A DNA stretch of 64,000 nucleotides from Pseudomonas lalucatii (lineage in GTDB: Bacteria > Pseudomonadota > Gammaproteobacteria > Pseudomonadales > Pseudomonadaceae): the NCBI RefSeq assembly GCF_018398425.1, contig NZ_JADPMV010000001.1, forward strand, positions 2,604,001 through 2,668,000, in the 5' to 3' direction. The translations under genes were made by a program, and so were the position numbers. The number at the start of each line of letters is the position of its first letter. The first letter of the stretch is position 1. Positions 47,060-56,624 of the stretch are shown piece by piece. Under the pieces are notes generated by a model. That model worked only from the letters and a program-made list of their open reading frames with translations. It was not told where the DNA came from and did no database searches.

Positions 47060-47419
47060 ATGTTCGTCGGACAACTGGCCAAACTCACCGCCTGCACGCC
47101 CAAGACGATCCGCTATTACGAAAAGATTGGCCTGCTCCCCGAACCGCAGCGCCAAGGCAGCTACCGCTGCTATGACGAGCACCATGTCACCCTGGTGCGC
47201 ATGATCCGCCAGGCCCAGGCCGTGGGCTTCAAACTGACAGAGATACTCCCGCTGATTACATAAATACTGCGCAGCCAGCGCTTCTCCCTCGAGGTGGCCA
47301 ACCTCGGCATCGAGCAAAAACGCCAGCAGGTGCAGGGCGAAATCGAAGCCTTGCAGCGCCTCGATCAACAACTGCTGCAGTTCAAGCAGGAGATCAACCG
47401 CCTATTCGCACCCCATTAA
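47060..47419 (+). pseudogene. MerR-family regulator interrupted by an in-frame stop
   Basis: The first 67 codons give a clear MerR DNA-binding domain (FVGQLAKLTACTPKTIRYYEKIGLLPEP, residues 2-29, in the usual order, then YRCYDEHH). A TAA at 47261-47263 ends it. The same frame then continues without interruption for 51 codons as the missing MerR dimerisation helix (SLEVANLGIEQKRQQVQ; EIEALQRLDQQLLQFKQ) to a TAA at 47417. Reverting one codon would restore a 119-residue protein. It follows aztC by 84 bases. Either a recent nonsense mutation or a truncated, still DNA-binding product. Confidence 0.85.
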
Positions 47420-47511
47420 GGTTCAACCAGCGAGAGCTTGACCCTGTCCCCACGGACAAGGTTTAGCCTGTCTCCCGACAAATCAGCCAGTCGCCGAGAA
47501 GGGAGATCGCT

Positions 47512-48326
47512 ATGGGCAATTTATCGTTGGTAACCGGGGCCAATGGCCATTTGGGCAATAACCTGACCCGGGCGCTGTTGGCGCAAGGCCACAGGGTTAG
47601 GGCCGGAGTCCGCGATTTAGACAATACTCAGCCATTCGCCGGGCTGGACTGCGAACTGGTATATGCCGCGCTTGAGGACAAAGCGGCGATGCTCGAGGCG
47701 CTGGAGGGCGTCGAGGTGCTCTATCAGGTCGCAGCGGTGTTCAAACACTGGTCGCTGGACCCGGAAGCGGAAATAGTCCGAGCCAATGTCGAAGGCACCC
47801 GCATCGTGCTGGAAACCGCGGCGCAGGCGGGCGTCAAACGCGTGGTCTATGTCAGTTCGGTCGCCGCCGTCGGCCACAACGGCCAGCCCTTGAACGAGGA
47901 CTCCTGGAACCAGGACCTGAGCAACCCCTACTACCGCTCGAAGATCCTCGCCGAACAACAGGCCTGGCAAGTCGCCCAGGCCCAACCGGAGCCGTAGCGC
48001 TTGCTGCTGATGTTCGTGGCCGCCGAGCTGCCTGAAGACGCGACCGACCAGGAACGCCAGCGCCATGCCGAGCAGCAGGGCGGCTCGCTCAAGCCGGTGC
48101 TCTGCGTCGACAAGCTGCCGAGCGAACTGGTCGACTTCGCCGGACTCTTGGCCGAATCCAGTCATACCGGAATCGCCTGGGACCTGGTGTTCGCCGCAGG
48201 CATGGGCGGACGCGCGGGCATTGCGCCGAGCAGCCGCTGAAGATGATGGTCGGCGCCATCGAGAGCGGCAGCATCGGCAACTTCTTCTCCTTCGATCGCA
48301 CGGGCCAGGCGGTGACCTTTTTCTGA
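47512..48326 (+). pseudogene. Chimeric remnant: SDR N-terminal half joined to another small gene
   Basis: Residues 1-150 are an extended SDR/dihydroflavonol-reductase-like protein: TGANGHLGNNLTRALLAQGH, VYVSSVAAVGH and the catalytic YYRSK. The C-terminal half of that family is absent. A TAG at 47995-47997 ends the frame, but the same frame continues with RLLLMFVAAELPEDA, KPVLCVDKLPSELVDFAGLL, which resembles a different small pseudomonad protein often labelled ribonucleotide reductase subunit alpha. Near 48205-48235 the frame shifts again and ends with LKMMVGAIESGSIGNFF. The stop needs only CAG to TAG. Deletion fused two genes, then decay followed. Confidence 0.75.
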
Positions 48327-48470
48327 TCCGCCGCCGGCGCCTGAGCGGACGCCTGGCTGCCGGTCGCGACCGGGCATGTGGCAGGTCGCGCCCCGGGTGA
48401 CGCGACAGACCCGGAACCGGGTATGGTTCACTGCATGCAGCACACTCCAGCAAGCAGCTAGGAGGCCTGA

Positions 48471-50369
48471 ATGCAGGTCGAACAGATCGAGATACGCGAC
48501 CACCTGAGTCGTTACGCCCCCTTCGACGCGCTGCCGGAAGAAGTCGTCGACGACATCGCCCGCCAGGTGGAGGTCGGCTACTTCAAGGCCGGCAGCGACA
48601 TCCTCGGCTACGGCGAGCCGATCGAGGATCTGCACTACATCCGCAGCGGCGCCGTGGAGATCTACCGGCGCAACGGCGAACTCTACAACCGCCTGGCCGA
48701 GGGCGAGGTGTTCGGCCAGTTCGGCCTGCTGCGCGGGCACAAGGTGCGCCTGCCGGCCAAGGCCATCGAAGACAGCCTGATCTATTTCATTCCCGGCAAC
48801 CTGTTCGAGCAGCTGTGCGAGGCCTACGACAATTTCGCCGACTTCGTCGAGGCCGAGGGGGTGTCGCGCCTGAAGTCCAAGGACGCCCCCCAGGGCACGG
48901 CCACCGAGCTGATGAGCATCGAGGTGCGCAAGCTGATCACCCGGCGCACGGTCAGCGTGCCGCTGGGCACCTCGGTGCAGGACGCCGCCCGGGTGATGAC
49001 CGAGCATGGCGTGTCCTCGCTGGTGATCTTCGGCTCGACCCCGGCCGGCGCCGCCGGCCCCCGGCCGACCCAGATCATGGCCGGCATCACCACCGATCGC
49101 GACCTGCGCATCCGGGTGCTCGCCGAGGGCCTGCCCCTCGACACCCCGGTCGACCAGGTGATGTCGCCCAACCCCATCACCATCCAGGCCGAGGACTCGG
49201 TGTTCGAGGCCATGCTGTGCATGCTGCGCAACAACATCCACCATCTGCCGGTGGTGCATCGCCAGCGCCCGGTGGGGGTGATCAACCTCTCGGACATCAT
49301 CAAGTACGAGTCGCAGAGCAGCCTGTACCTGGTCAACACCATCTTCAACCGCAAGTCGGTGGCCGAACTGCAGGCCCTGCTGCCGGACCTGCGCGCGACC
49401 TTCCTGCGCATGGTCAACGAGGAAGCCAACGCCCACATGATCGGCAGCGCCATGTCCGGCATCGGCCGCAGCTTCACCCAGCGCCTGCTGGAGCTGGCCG
49501 AGGAGGAACTCGGCCCGCCGCCGGTGCCCTACTGCTTCATGGCCCTGGGCTCCATGGCCCGCGACGAGCAGCTGATAGTGACCGACCAGGACAATGCCCT
49601 GGTGCTGGACAACCGCTTCGACCCGCGGGTCCACGACGAGTACTTCCTCAGGCTGGCGACCTTCGTCAGCGACGGCCTGGCGGCCTGCGGCTACAGCTAC
49701 TGCAAGGGCGGGATCATGGCCACCAACGCCAAGTGGCGCCAGCCGCTGCGGGTGTGGAAAGGTTATTTCAACCAGTGGATCGAGCAGCCCAACCCGGAGA
49801 CCCTGCTCAACGCCTGCATCTTCTTCGACCTGGACAGCGTCTACGGCGAGGCCGGACTGGTCGAGAGCCTCAAGGAACAGCTGGCGCAGAAGGCCAGCCG
49901 CAACCCGCTGTTCCTCGCCAGCCTGGCGCGCAACGCCCTCAACCGCACGCCGCCGCTGGGTTTCTTCCGCACCTTCGTGATGGAGAAGGACGGCCAGCAG
50001 AACAACATCATCAACCTCAAGGGCCGCGGCACCGCGCCGCTGACCGACCTGATCCGCGTGCACGCGCTGGCCTGTGGCTCCAAGGCGCAGAACTCCCTGG
50101 AGCGCCTGGACGCCATCGGCGAGACCAAGCTGCTGACCGAGGAGGCCATCAGCCAGCTGCGCCATGCCCTGGAGTTCCTCTCCATCGTGCGCATTCGCCA
50201 CCAGGCCATGGACCTGCAGGAAGGCCGCGACCCGGACAACTACATCGAGCCGGAGAAGATCTCCGCCAGCGACCGGCATGACCTCAAGTCGGCCTTCCAG
50301 GTGCTGAGCAATGCGCAGAAGTTCCTGCGCTTCCGCTATCCCGGGCAGCAGCAGGGCCTGCCGACATGA
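48471..50369 (+). CDS. cNMP-binding, CBS and DUF294 nucleotidyltransferase-like protein
   Basis: The 632-residue cytoplasmic protein has four parts: a cyclic-nucleotide-binding domain (about residues 15-125; RSGAVEIYRR, GEVFGQFGLL), two CBS domains (about 150-290; SLVIFG, VMSPNPITIQAEDS, HHLPVV), a DUF294 nucleotidyltransferase-like domain (about 310-450; FMALGSMARDEQLIVTDQDNAL) and DUF294_C. GSMARDEQ with the later DQDN resembles a nucleotidyltransferase active site. The role is not established in Pseudomonas. An AGGAGG ribosome site precedes the ATG, and the exonuclease gene overlaps its stop by four bases. Confidence 0.9.
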   Translation: MQVEQIEIRDHLSRYAPFDALPEEVVDDIARQVEVGYFKAGSDILGYGEPIEDLHYIRSGAVEIYRRNGELYNRLAEGEVFGQFGLLRGHKVRLPAKAIEDSLIYFIPGNLFEQLCEAYDNFADFVEAEGVSRLKSKDAPQGTATELMSIEVRKLITRRTVSVPLGTSVQDAARVMTEHGVSSLVIFGSTPAGAAGPRPTQIMAGITTDRDLRIRVLAEGLPLDTPVDQVMSPNPITIQAEDSVFEAMLCMLRNNIHHLPVVHRQRPVGVINLSDIIKYESQSSLYLVNTIFNRKSVAELQALLPDLRATFLRMVNEEANAHMIGSAMSGIGRSFTQRLLELAEEELGPPPVPYCFMALGSMARDEQLIVTDQDNALVLDNRFDPRVHDEYFLRLATFVSDGLAACGYSYCKGGIMATNAKWRQPLRVWKGYFNQWIEQPNPETLLNACIFFDLDSVYGEAGLVESLKEQLAQKASRNPLFLASLARNALNRTPPLGFFRTFVMEKDGQQNNIINLKGRGTAPLTDLIRVHALACGSKAQNSLERLDAIGETKLLTEEAISQLRHALEFLSIVRIRHQAMDLQEGRDPDNYIEPEKISASDRHDLKSAFQVLSNAQKFLRFRYPGQQQGLPT

Positions 50370-51103
50370 GCCCGCCCGGGACCCTGCCGCGCAGCGGGCA
50401 AGCGCCCGCCCCGGACTGGCCGCAACTACTCGGCGAACTGGCGGGAAAGGCCCGTGACGAGCGCCTGGCGCGCTTCTATCGGGCCGGCACGGTGAGCGCC
50501 GATACGCCGCTGGAGCAGGTCCCCCTGCTGGCCCTCGACGTGGAGACCACCGGCCTGGACAGCCAGCGCGACTCGATCGTCAGCCTCGGCCTGGTGCCCT
50601 TCGACCTGCAGCGCATCCGCTGTGGCGCGGCCAAGTACTGGGTGGTCAAGCCGGTGTGCGAGCTGAGCAGCCAGTCGGTGACCTTCCACCACATCACCCA
50701 CTCGGACATCCGCGATGCGCCGCCGCTGGCCAACGTGCTCGACGAGCTGCTGGCCGCCATGGCCGGCAAGGTGGTGGTGGTGCACTACCGGCGCATCGAA
50801 CGCGGCTTTCTCGACCAGGCCATGCGCCAGCTGGTCGGCGAGGGCCTGCACTTCCCGCTGATCGACACCATGCAGCTGGAGGCGCGCCTGCACCGGGGCA
50901 AGCACAGGCCGGGCTGGCTGGACCGGCTGCTGGGCCGCAAACCCCTGTCCATCCGCCTGGCCGACAGCCGCCTGCGCTACGGCCTGCCGCTGTACCAGGC
51001 GCACCATGCCCTGACCGATGCCCTGGCCACCGCCGAACTGCTGCAGGCCCAGGTGGCCCGCCTCGACGCGGCGCAGATCGCCGTCGGCGAACTCTGGCAA
51101 TAA
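50366..51103 (+). CDS. 3'-5' exonuclease (DnaQ-like)
   Basis: The 245-residue protein is a DEDDh exonuclease-fold protein: LLALDVETTGLDSQRDSIVSLG is the ExoI motif, with the following TFHHITHSDI and, near the end, the histidine-aspartate motif HHALTDALATAELL (ExoIII). It is translated by ATGA overlap with the cNMP/CBS/DUF294 gene, a pairing also seen in P. aeruginosa, suggesting joint function in nucleotide or nucleic-acid turnover. The first 45 residues are a low-similarity extension. A bidirectional terminator follows. Confidence 0.87.
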   Translation: MSPPGTLPRSGQAPAPDWPQLLGELAGKARDERLARFYRAGTVSADTPLEQVPLLALDVETTGLDSQRDSIVSLGLVPFDLQRIRCGAAKYWVVKPVCELSSQSVTFHHITHSDIRDAPPLANVLDELLAAMAGKVVVVHYRRIERGFLDQAMRQLVGEGLHFPLIDTMQLEARLHRGKHRPGWLDRLLGRKPLSIRLADSRLRYGLPLYQAHHALTDALATAELLQAQVARLDAAQIAVGELWQ

Positions 51104-51105
51104 AA

Positions 51106-51133
51106 AAGGCGTGCCCGCGAACGGGCACGCCTT
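51106..51133. terminator. Bidirectional terminator between exonuclease and BCCT genes
   Basis: AAGGCGTGCCCG and CGGGCACGCCTT form a perfect 12-base stem with a CGAA loop. The minus-strand side ends in a TTTTTT run from the A-tract at 51102-51107, so it suits the BCCT gene; on the plus strand the T-run is short. Confidence 0.85.
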
Positions 51134-51163
51134 GCTTACCTGAGGGCCGGGGCGGCAGCGCGC

Positions 51164-52822
51164 TTAGCGCGGTTCCGACATCAGCCCCTTGACGATGGAA
51201 ATACAGCCGACCAACAGCACGATGGTGAAGGGGAAGCCGGCGGACACCGCCATCGCCTGCAGGGCCACCAGGCCGCCGCCGAGCAGCAGGGCAATGGCCA
51301 CCACGCCTTCCAGAATCGCCCAGAACGCGCGCTGCGGCACCGGCGCGTTGACCTTGCCGCCAGCGGTGATGGTGTCGATCACCAGGGAGCCGGAGTCCGA
51401 CGAGGTGACGAAGAACACTATCACCAGGACGATACCGACGAAGGAGCTGATCTCGGTCAGCGGCAGCTCGCCGAACATGGCGAACATCTTCAGCTCCAGG
51501 GCGGCATCCTGCACCCCGGTGAAGCCGTCACCGAGCAGCTGGCTCAGCGCCGTGCCGCCGAAGGCGGTCATCCACAGCACCGACACCAGCGAGGGCACCA
51601 GCAATACCGCGATGAGGAACTCGCGCACGCTGCGGCCGCGGCTGACCCGGGCGATGAACATGCCGACGAACGGCGACCAGCTGATCCACCAGGCCCAGTA
51701 GAAGGCGGTCCAGCCCTGGCTGAAGTTGGCGTCTTCGCGGCCGATCGGGTTGGACAGCGCCGGCAGGTTGACCAGGTAGCTGCCCAGGTTGCTGAAGAAG
51801 CCGGTGATGATCGCCAGGGTCGGGCCGACCGCGATGATGAACACCAGCAGCAGCGCCGCCAGCACCATGTTGATTTCCGACAGGCGCTTGACCCCCTTGT
51901 CCAGGCCGGCCATCACCGACAGCAGGGCGATCGCGGTGATGCCCACCACCAGCAACACCATGCTGGTGTCGTTGGACTCGATGCCGAACAGATACTCCAG
52001 CCCGGCCGATGCCTGCTGCGCGCCGATGCCGAGGGAGGTGGCCAGGCCGAACAGGGTGGCGAGCACCGCCAGGATGTCGATGATGTGCCCCGGCCAGCCC
52101 CAGACCCGCTCACCGAGCAGCGGATAGAAGATCGAGCGGATGCTCAGCGGCAGGCCCTTGTTGAAGGAGAACAGCGCCAGGGACAGGGCGACGATGGCGT
52201 AGATCGCCCAGGGGTGCAGGCCCCAGTGGAAGATGGTGGCGGCCATGCTCAGGCTGGCGGCCGCCTCGGCATCGCCGGCGGCGGCGCCCAGGGGCGCCCA
52301 GTCGGTGCGCACGCCGTTCTCGACACTGGTACCGCCCAGGGCCGAGGAGTAGTGCGACATCGGCTCGGCCACGCCATAGAACATCAGGCCGATGCCCATG
52401 CCGGCAGCGAACAGCATGGCGAACCAGCCGCTGTAGGAGTAGTCCGGGGTGGCTTCCTTGCCGCCGATGCGCACCCGCCCCAGCGGCGAGAGGATCAGGC
52501 CGACGCACAGCAGCACGAAGATGTTCGCCGAGCCGAGGAAGAACCAGGCCAGGTTGCTGGTCAGCCAGTTGCGCAAGGCGGTGAACAGCGGCTCGACCTC
52601 GCTCTGCAGGGCCAGGGTCAGCACCACGAACAGCACGCTCAGCAGCGCCGAGATGGTGAACACCTTGCCGTGGATGTCCAGGTTGAAGAGGAAACGTCCC
52701 TTGATGTTGTCCTGGCCGATGACGTAGTCGGTGTCGATCAGATTCGCCGCCCCGGTCGGGGCCGGGATGCTATCCAGGCTTTCCGCTGGCGGGGCGGTGC
52801 CCTGCGCAGGATCTTTACCCAT
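51164..52822 (-). CDS. BCCT-family transporter (betaine/carnitine/choline type)
   Basis: The 552-residue protein has 12 predicted membrane helices after a 50-residue hydrophilic N-terminus. GMGIGLMFYGVAEPMSHY and FHWGLHPWAIYAIVALSL are hallmark stretches of the BCCT family, the second carrying the conserved tryptophans that bind trimethylammonium ligands; FYWAWWISWSPFVGMFIARVSRGR holds more. It takes up a quaternary amine such as glycine betaine with sodium or proton. The start at 52822 has GGAG about eight bases upstream. C-terminal extension is short. Divergent from cardiolipin synthase. Confidence 0.93.
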   Translation of the reverse strand: MGKDPAQGTAPPAESLDSIPAPTGAANLIDTDYVIGQDNIKGRFLFNLDIHGKVFTISALLSVLFVVLTLALQSEVEPLFTALRNWLTSNLAWFFLGSANIFVLLCVGLILSPLGRVRIGGKEATPDYSYSGWFAMLFAAGMGIGLMFYGVAEPMSHYSSALGGTSVENGVRTDWAPLGAAAGDAEAAASLSMAATIFHWGLHPWAIYAIVALSLALFSFNKGLPLSIRSIFYPLLGERVWGWPGHIIDILAVLATLFGLATSLGIGAQQASAGLEYLFGIESNDTSMVLLVVGITAIALLSVMAGLDKGVKRLSEINMVLAALLLVFIIAVGPTLAIITGFFSNLGSYLVNLPALSNPIGREDANFSQGWTAFYWAWWISWSPFVGMFIARVSRGRSVREFLIAVLLVPSLVSVLWMTAFGGTALSQLLGDGFTGVQDAALELKMFAMFGELPLTEISSFVGIVLVIVFFVTSSDSGSLVIDTITAGGKVNAPVPQRAFWAILEGVVAIALLLGGGLVALQAMAVSAGFPFTIVLLVGCISIVKGLMSEPR

Positions 52823-53068
52823 GTGAGTGCTCCTTTTCGCGTGTGTCGTGCAGACAGGCATAAAACCGTGCTCTACGCCGTCCTCATAACAACCGATTCT
52901 CTGCCGGTTGAATGTTAAGCGTAACAGCACAGTCGAGAACCTGCCGGTCCGAGCGCGGCACCCTGCATAGCGAGAACGTCAGCTCTTGCCGCGGCGCCCC
53001 CGGTTGGTGCCACACTGCAGCTCTGTCCTGGCCGACTGCGAGCCGGCTTCTGCATCACAGGAATGCGC

Positions 53069-54514
53069 ATGTTCACGGACTTCGGCGTCCCCCACCTGTT
53101 CACCTACCTGATCGCCGCGATCCACGCCCTCGGCGTGCTGGCGGCCATCCATGCGGTGCTCACCGTGCGCACCGCCCAGGGCGCCATCGCCTGGGCGGTG
53201 TCGCTGTTCTTCATGCCCTACCTGACCCTGCTGCCCTATCTGGTATTCGGCCGCAGCCGCTTCGACGCCTATATCAAGGCGCGGCGCCTGGCCGACCAGG
53301 AAATGCACCGGGCCATGGCCGCGCTGAACTGGCGCCCCTGGGTCGAGGAGGCCCTCGCCGCCAGCGAGTCCAAGGCCTTCCGCCGCCTGCGCGCCCTGCC
53401 GCGCCTGGGCCAGATGCCCTGCCTGGCGAACAACCAGGTGTGCCTGCTGATCGACGGCGAGGCGACCTTCGCGGCGATCTTCGCCGCCCTGGCCGAGGCC
53501 CGCCAGGTCATCCTGCTGCAGTTCTTCATCGTCCGCGACGACGCCCTGGGCCGGCGCCTGCATGCCCTGCTGCTGGAGCGGGCCCGTGCCGGCGTGCGGG
53601 TGTATTTCCTCTATGACGGCATCGGCAGCCACGCCCTGCCCCGCGCCTATGTCGACGGCCTGCGCACGGCGGGCGTGCACATCCATGCCTTCCCCACCCG
53701 CGGCGGCCTGCTCAATCGCTTCCAGCTGAACTTCCGCAACCACCGCAAGATAGTGGTGGTCGACGGCGAGCGCGGCTTTCTCGGCGGGCACAACGTCGGT
53801 GATGCCTACCTGGGGCTGAAACCACCCCTGGCGCCCTGGCGCGACACCCATGTCGAGGTGCGCGGCCCGGTGGTCGCCTGCCTGCAGGAATCCTTCGCCG
53901 AGGACTGGTTCTGGGCCACCCGGCAGATGCCGCCGCTGCTGCTGCCCGCGGCCTACCCCAGCGCGGGCATGCTCTGCCAGGTGATCACCAGCGGCCCGGC
54001 CGACGCCCAGGAGACCGGTTCGCTGCTGTTCGTCGAGGCGATCCATGCGGCGCGCGAGCGCATCTGGATCACCAGCCCCTACTTCGTTCCCGACGAGGCC
54101 CTGTTCAGCGCCCTGCGCCTGGCGGTGCTGCGCGGCGTCGACGTGCGCATCCTGCTGCCGGCGCGGCCCGATCACCGGGTGGTCTACGCCGCCTCCAGCC
54201 TCTACGCCTTCGAGGCGCTGCGCGCCGGGGTGCGGGTGTTCCGCTACCTGCCGGGCTTCCTGCATCAGAAGGTCATGCTGATCGACCGCGGCGCCTGCGC
54301 CATCGGCAGCGCCAACCTGGACAACCGCTCGTTCCGCCTGAACTTCGAGATCACCCTGTTGACCGTCGACGACGGATTCGCCACCCAGGTCGAGCAGATG
54401 CTCGAGGACGATTTCGCCCGCTCCCGCGAGCTGGCCAGCGCCGACCGGCGCAAGGTGCGCCGCCTGCAGCAGCTGGCCATGCGCGTGGCGCGGCTGATTT
54501 CACCGATACTCTGA
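53069..54514 (+). CDS. cls: Cardiolipin synthase (phospholipase D family)
   Basis: The 481-residue protein has two N-terminal membrane helices ([38 protein letters not shown]) and two HKD motifs: [19 protein letters not shown] and [19 protein letters not shown]. It condenses phosphatidylglycerol to cardiolipin in the inner membrane. ATG at 53069 has AGGA seven bases before it, while the ATG two codons upstream directly touches that site; 53069 is preferred. It lies alone on this strand between a BCCT gene and a small binding-protein gene. Confidence 0.93.
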   Translation: MFTDFGVPHLFTYLIAAIHALGVLAAIHAVLTVRTAQGAIAWAVSLFFMPYLTLLPYLVFGRSRFDAYIKARRLADQEMHRAMAALNWRPWVEEALAASESKAFRRLRALPRLGQMPCLANNQVCLLIDGEATFAAIFAALAEARQVILLQFFIVRDDALGRRLHALLLERARAGVRVYFLYDGIGSHALPRAYVDGLRTAGVHIHAFPTRGGLLNRFQLNFRNHRKIVVVDGERGFLGGHNVGDAYLGLKPPLAPWRDTHVEVRGPVVACLQESFAEDWFWATRQMPPLLLPAAYPSAGMLCQVITSGPADAQETGSLLFVEAIHAARERIWITSPYFVPDEALFSALRLAVLRGVDVRILLPARPDHRVVYAASSLYAFEALRAGVRVFRYLPGFLHQKVMLIDRGACAIGSANLDNRSFRLNFEITLLTVDDGFATQVEQMLEDDFARSRELASADRRKVRRLQQLAMRVARLISPIL

Positions 54515-54601
54515 GGCGCGCCGCCACCAATCCGGGGCCCGGACTATGGTTAGAGCTGAAGTCGCGCGCACCTCCTCGCGCTCCTCAGCGGGTACCTGCC
54601 G

Positions 54602-55339
54602 ATGAAGACCTGGTTAGCGGTGATCCTCTGTTTCTGCCTGTGGCTCCCCGCCGGCCCGGCGCCGGCCGAGCGCTACCGGGTCGGCGTCGAACTGCAGCCC
54701 TACCTGCCCTACTTCGCCGTCCAGGACGGCCAGTACCGGGGCTACGCGCGGGAACTGCTGGACGCCTTCGCCCGCGACCAGGGCCACCAGTTCGTCTACG
54801 TGCCGCTGCCGGTCAAACGCCTGCTGGGCGACTACCTCGCCGGCCGGCTGGACTTCAAGTTTCCCGACCATCCGAACTGGAAGCCCCGCCAGAAGCAGGG
54901 CCACCTGATCCATTACAGCCGGCCCGTCGCCCCCTACCGCGACGGTGTCCTGGTGCTGCCCGGCCACCTCGGCCGGGACAAGGCCAGGATCAGGCTGCTC
55001 GGCACCCTGCTCGGCTTCACCCCCTGGCCCTACCTGGCCGACATCGAAGACGGCAGCATGACGCTGACCCAGAGCAGCAGCATCGACTCGCTGCTGCGCA
55101 TGGCCCTGAGCGGGCGCGTCGATGCGATCTACCTCAACCCCAGGGTGGCGCGGCAGGCGCTGCGGGCCGCCGGCCTGCCGGGCGACGCCCTGGTGTTCGA
55201 CCCCGGGCTGGCCCATGTCGAGGATCACTACTACCTGTCCAGCCGCCTGCACCCCGAGGTGATCGTCGCGTTCGACCAGTTCCTGCGGCGCCACCCGCAG
55301 CTGCTGCGCCGCTTGCGGGCCAAGTACGGGATCGACTAG
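54602..55339 (+). CDS. Small periplasmic solute-binding-like protein
   Basis: The 245-residue protein has a signal peptide (residues 1-22; CFCLWLPAGPAPA) and a bacterial solute-binding type 3 pattern: RYRVGVELQPYLPYFAVQ, YRGYARELLDAFARDQGHQFVYVPLP and a second lobe with DSLLRMALSGRVDAIYL. No permease gene is adjacent, and such free-standing domains in Pseudomonas often act with other systems or as sensors. The ligand is unknown. The stop overlaps that of the PepSY gene by four bases. Confidence 0.82.
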   Translation: MKTWLAVILCFCLWLPAGPAPAERYRVGVELQPYLPYFAVQDGQYRGYARELLDAFARDQGHQFVYVPLPVKRLLGDYLAGRLDFKFPDHPNWKPRQKQGHLIHYSRPVAPYRDGVLVLPGHLGRDKARIRLLGTLLGFTPWPYLADIEDGSMTLTQSSSIDSLLRMALSGRVDAIYLNPRVARQALRAAGLPGDALVFDPGLAHVEDHYYLSSRLHPEVIVAFDQFLRRHPQLLRRLRAKYGID

Positions 55340-56568
55340 CCGGACTGGCGCTGGGCGAGCGGCCAGCCGGCCTCGGGCGGGCGCCCGCGCTGCCGGCGCA
55401 GCACCCGCGAGCGGCGTTTCTTCAGCCAGATCACCAGGCCGGTCAGCGACAGCCCGGCCACCGCCAGGCCGAGCAGCGACACCAGGATGCGTCCGGGCAG
55501 GCCGAGGATGCGCCCGGAGTGCAGCGGGAACTGCGCCTGCATGAAGATATCCCCGGCGCTGCCGGTACCCGGAATGTGCTGGCCCAGCAGCGCGCCGCTC
55601 TGCCCGTCCAGGTACAGCCAGGGATTGCCCAGGCCGCCATCGCCGTGGTCGTTCTCGGCGGTGTAGAAACCCACGCCGTAGACATCGAACTCCGGCGAAT
55701 AGAACACCCCGCCTGCGGGTTTATCCAGGCCCAGCCGCGCCGCTTCCACCTCCCCGCGCGCCACCGCCTCGGCACGGCTTATACCGGGCTGGGGCTGCTG
55801 GTCGAGGCCGACGGGCGTGCGGCTGGCAAAGGGACTGGGGGTCAGCGGCGAGAACAGCTCGACCAGCGGCCGCACCACCTGCACATTGAGGTTCATCGAC
55901 ACCGAGGTCACCGCCAGCATCAGCAGCAGGGCCCAGAGCCACACGCCGCCGGAGCGGTGCAGGTCGAAGTTGAGCCTGTAGCCGCCCTGCTGCCAGCGGA
56001 AGGCCAATGACTTGCGCCAGCCGCGCCAGCTGGGGAACGCCAGCCAGAGGGCGACGAAGGCATCCAGGCTCCAGACGATGGCGACGATGCCGAACAGCAG
56101 GATGCCCAGCTCGATGCCGAAGGCATCGGGAATATGCAGGCTGTAATGCAGCTTGTAGAGAAACGGCATGAGGTTTTCCCGGCTCAGCGACACCGCGCCC
56201 CACATCCGCCGCCCCTGCTCCACGCCGGTCACCGGGTCGAGGGCCACCTGGTTGAAGTCCAGCGCGAAGGCCTTGCCGGTGGCCGGGTCGATGCGTGGAT
56301 TGACGCTGACGCCGAAGGCGTGGCCCGGCTCGGTGTACAGCGGCATGAAGCCGATCTGCAGGCGCGGGTCGCGCGCTTCCAACTGCGCAGCCAGGGCTTG
56401 GGGCGCCTGCGCCACGCCCTGGCTGCGGCTTTCGAACAGCTGGGGGTTGAGCCATTCGTCGATCTCGTGATCCCAGGAGATCACCGCGCCGGTGAGCCCG
56501 GAAACGATCAGGAACAGGGCGATGAACAGGCCGAACCAGCGGTGCAGGAGAACCAGGAAGCTGCGCAT
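55336..56568 (-). CDS. PepSY-associated membrane protein
   Basis: The 410-residue protein has four predicted membrane helices: one at residues 8-30 (WFGLFIALFLIVSGLTGAVISWDHEIDEWL), then at about 140-165, 195-220 and 350-375, with periplasmic PepSY domains between them (PLYTEPGHAFGVSV). Such proteins stand next to TonB-dependent siderophore receptors and are often FAD/iron-reductase-like, as in FoxB or PiuB, helping to release iron. It follows the receptor gene by about 57 bases and is probably in the same iron-regulated operon. Confidence 0.88.
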   Translation of the reverse strand: MRSFLVLLHRWFGLFIALFLIVSGLTGAVISWDHEIDEWLNPQLFESRSQGVAQAPQALAAQLEARDPRLQIGFMPLYTEPGHAFGVSVNPRIDPATGKAFALDFNQVALDPVTGVEQGRRMWGAVSLSRENLMPFLYKLHYSLHIPDAFGIELGILLFGIVAIVWSLDAFVALWLAFPSWRGWRKSLAFRWQQGGYRLNFDLHRSGGVWLWALLLMLAVTSVSMNLNVQVVRPLVELFSPLTPSPFASRTPVGLDQQPQPGISRAEAVARGEVEAARLGLDKPAGGVFYSPEFDVYGVGFYTAENDHGDGGLGNPWLYLDGQSGALLGQHIPGTGSAGDIFMQAQFPLHSGRILGLPGRILVSLLGLAVAGLSLTGLVIWLKKRRSRVLRRQRGRPPEAGWPLAQRQSG

Positions 56569-56624
56569 GGATGTCTCTCGAAGCGATCACGCCGGACCCG
56601 GGCTCCGGGTCCGGCGAGGTGGGA

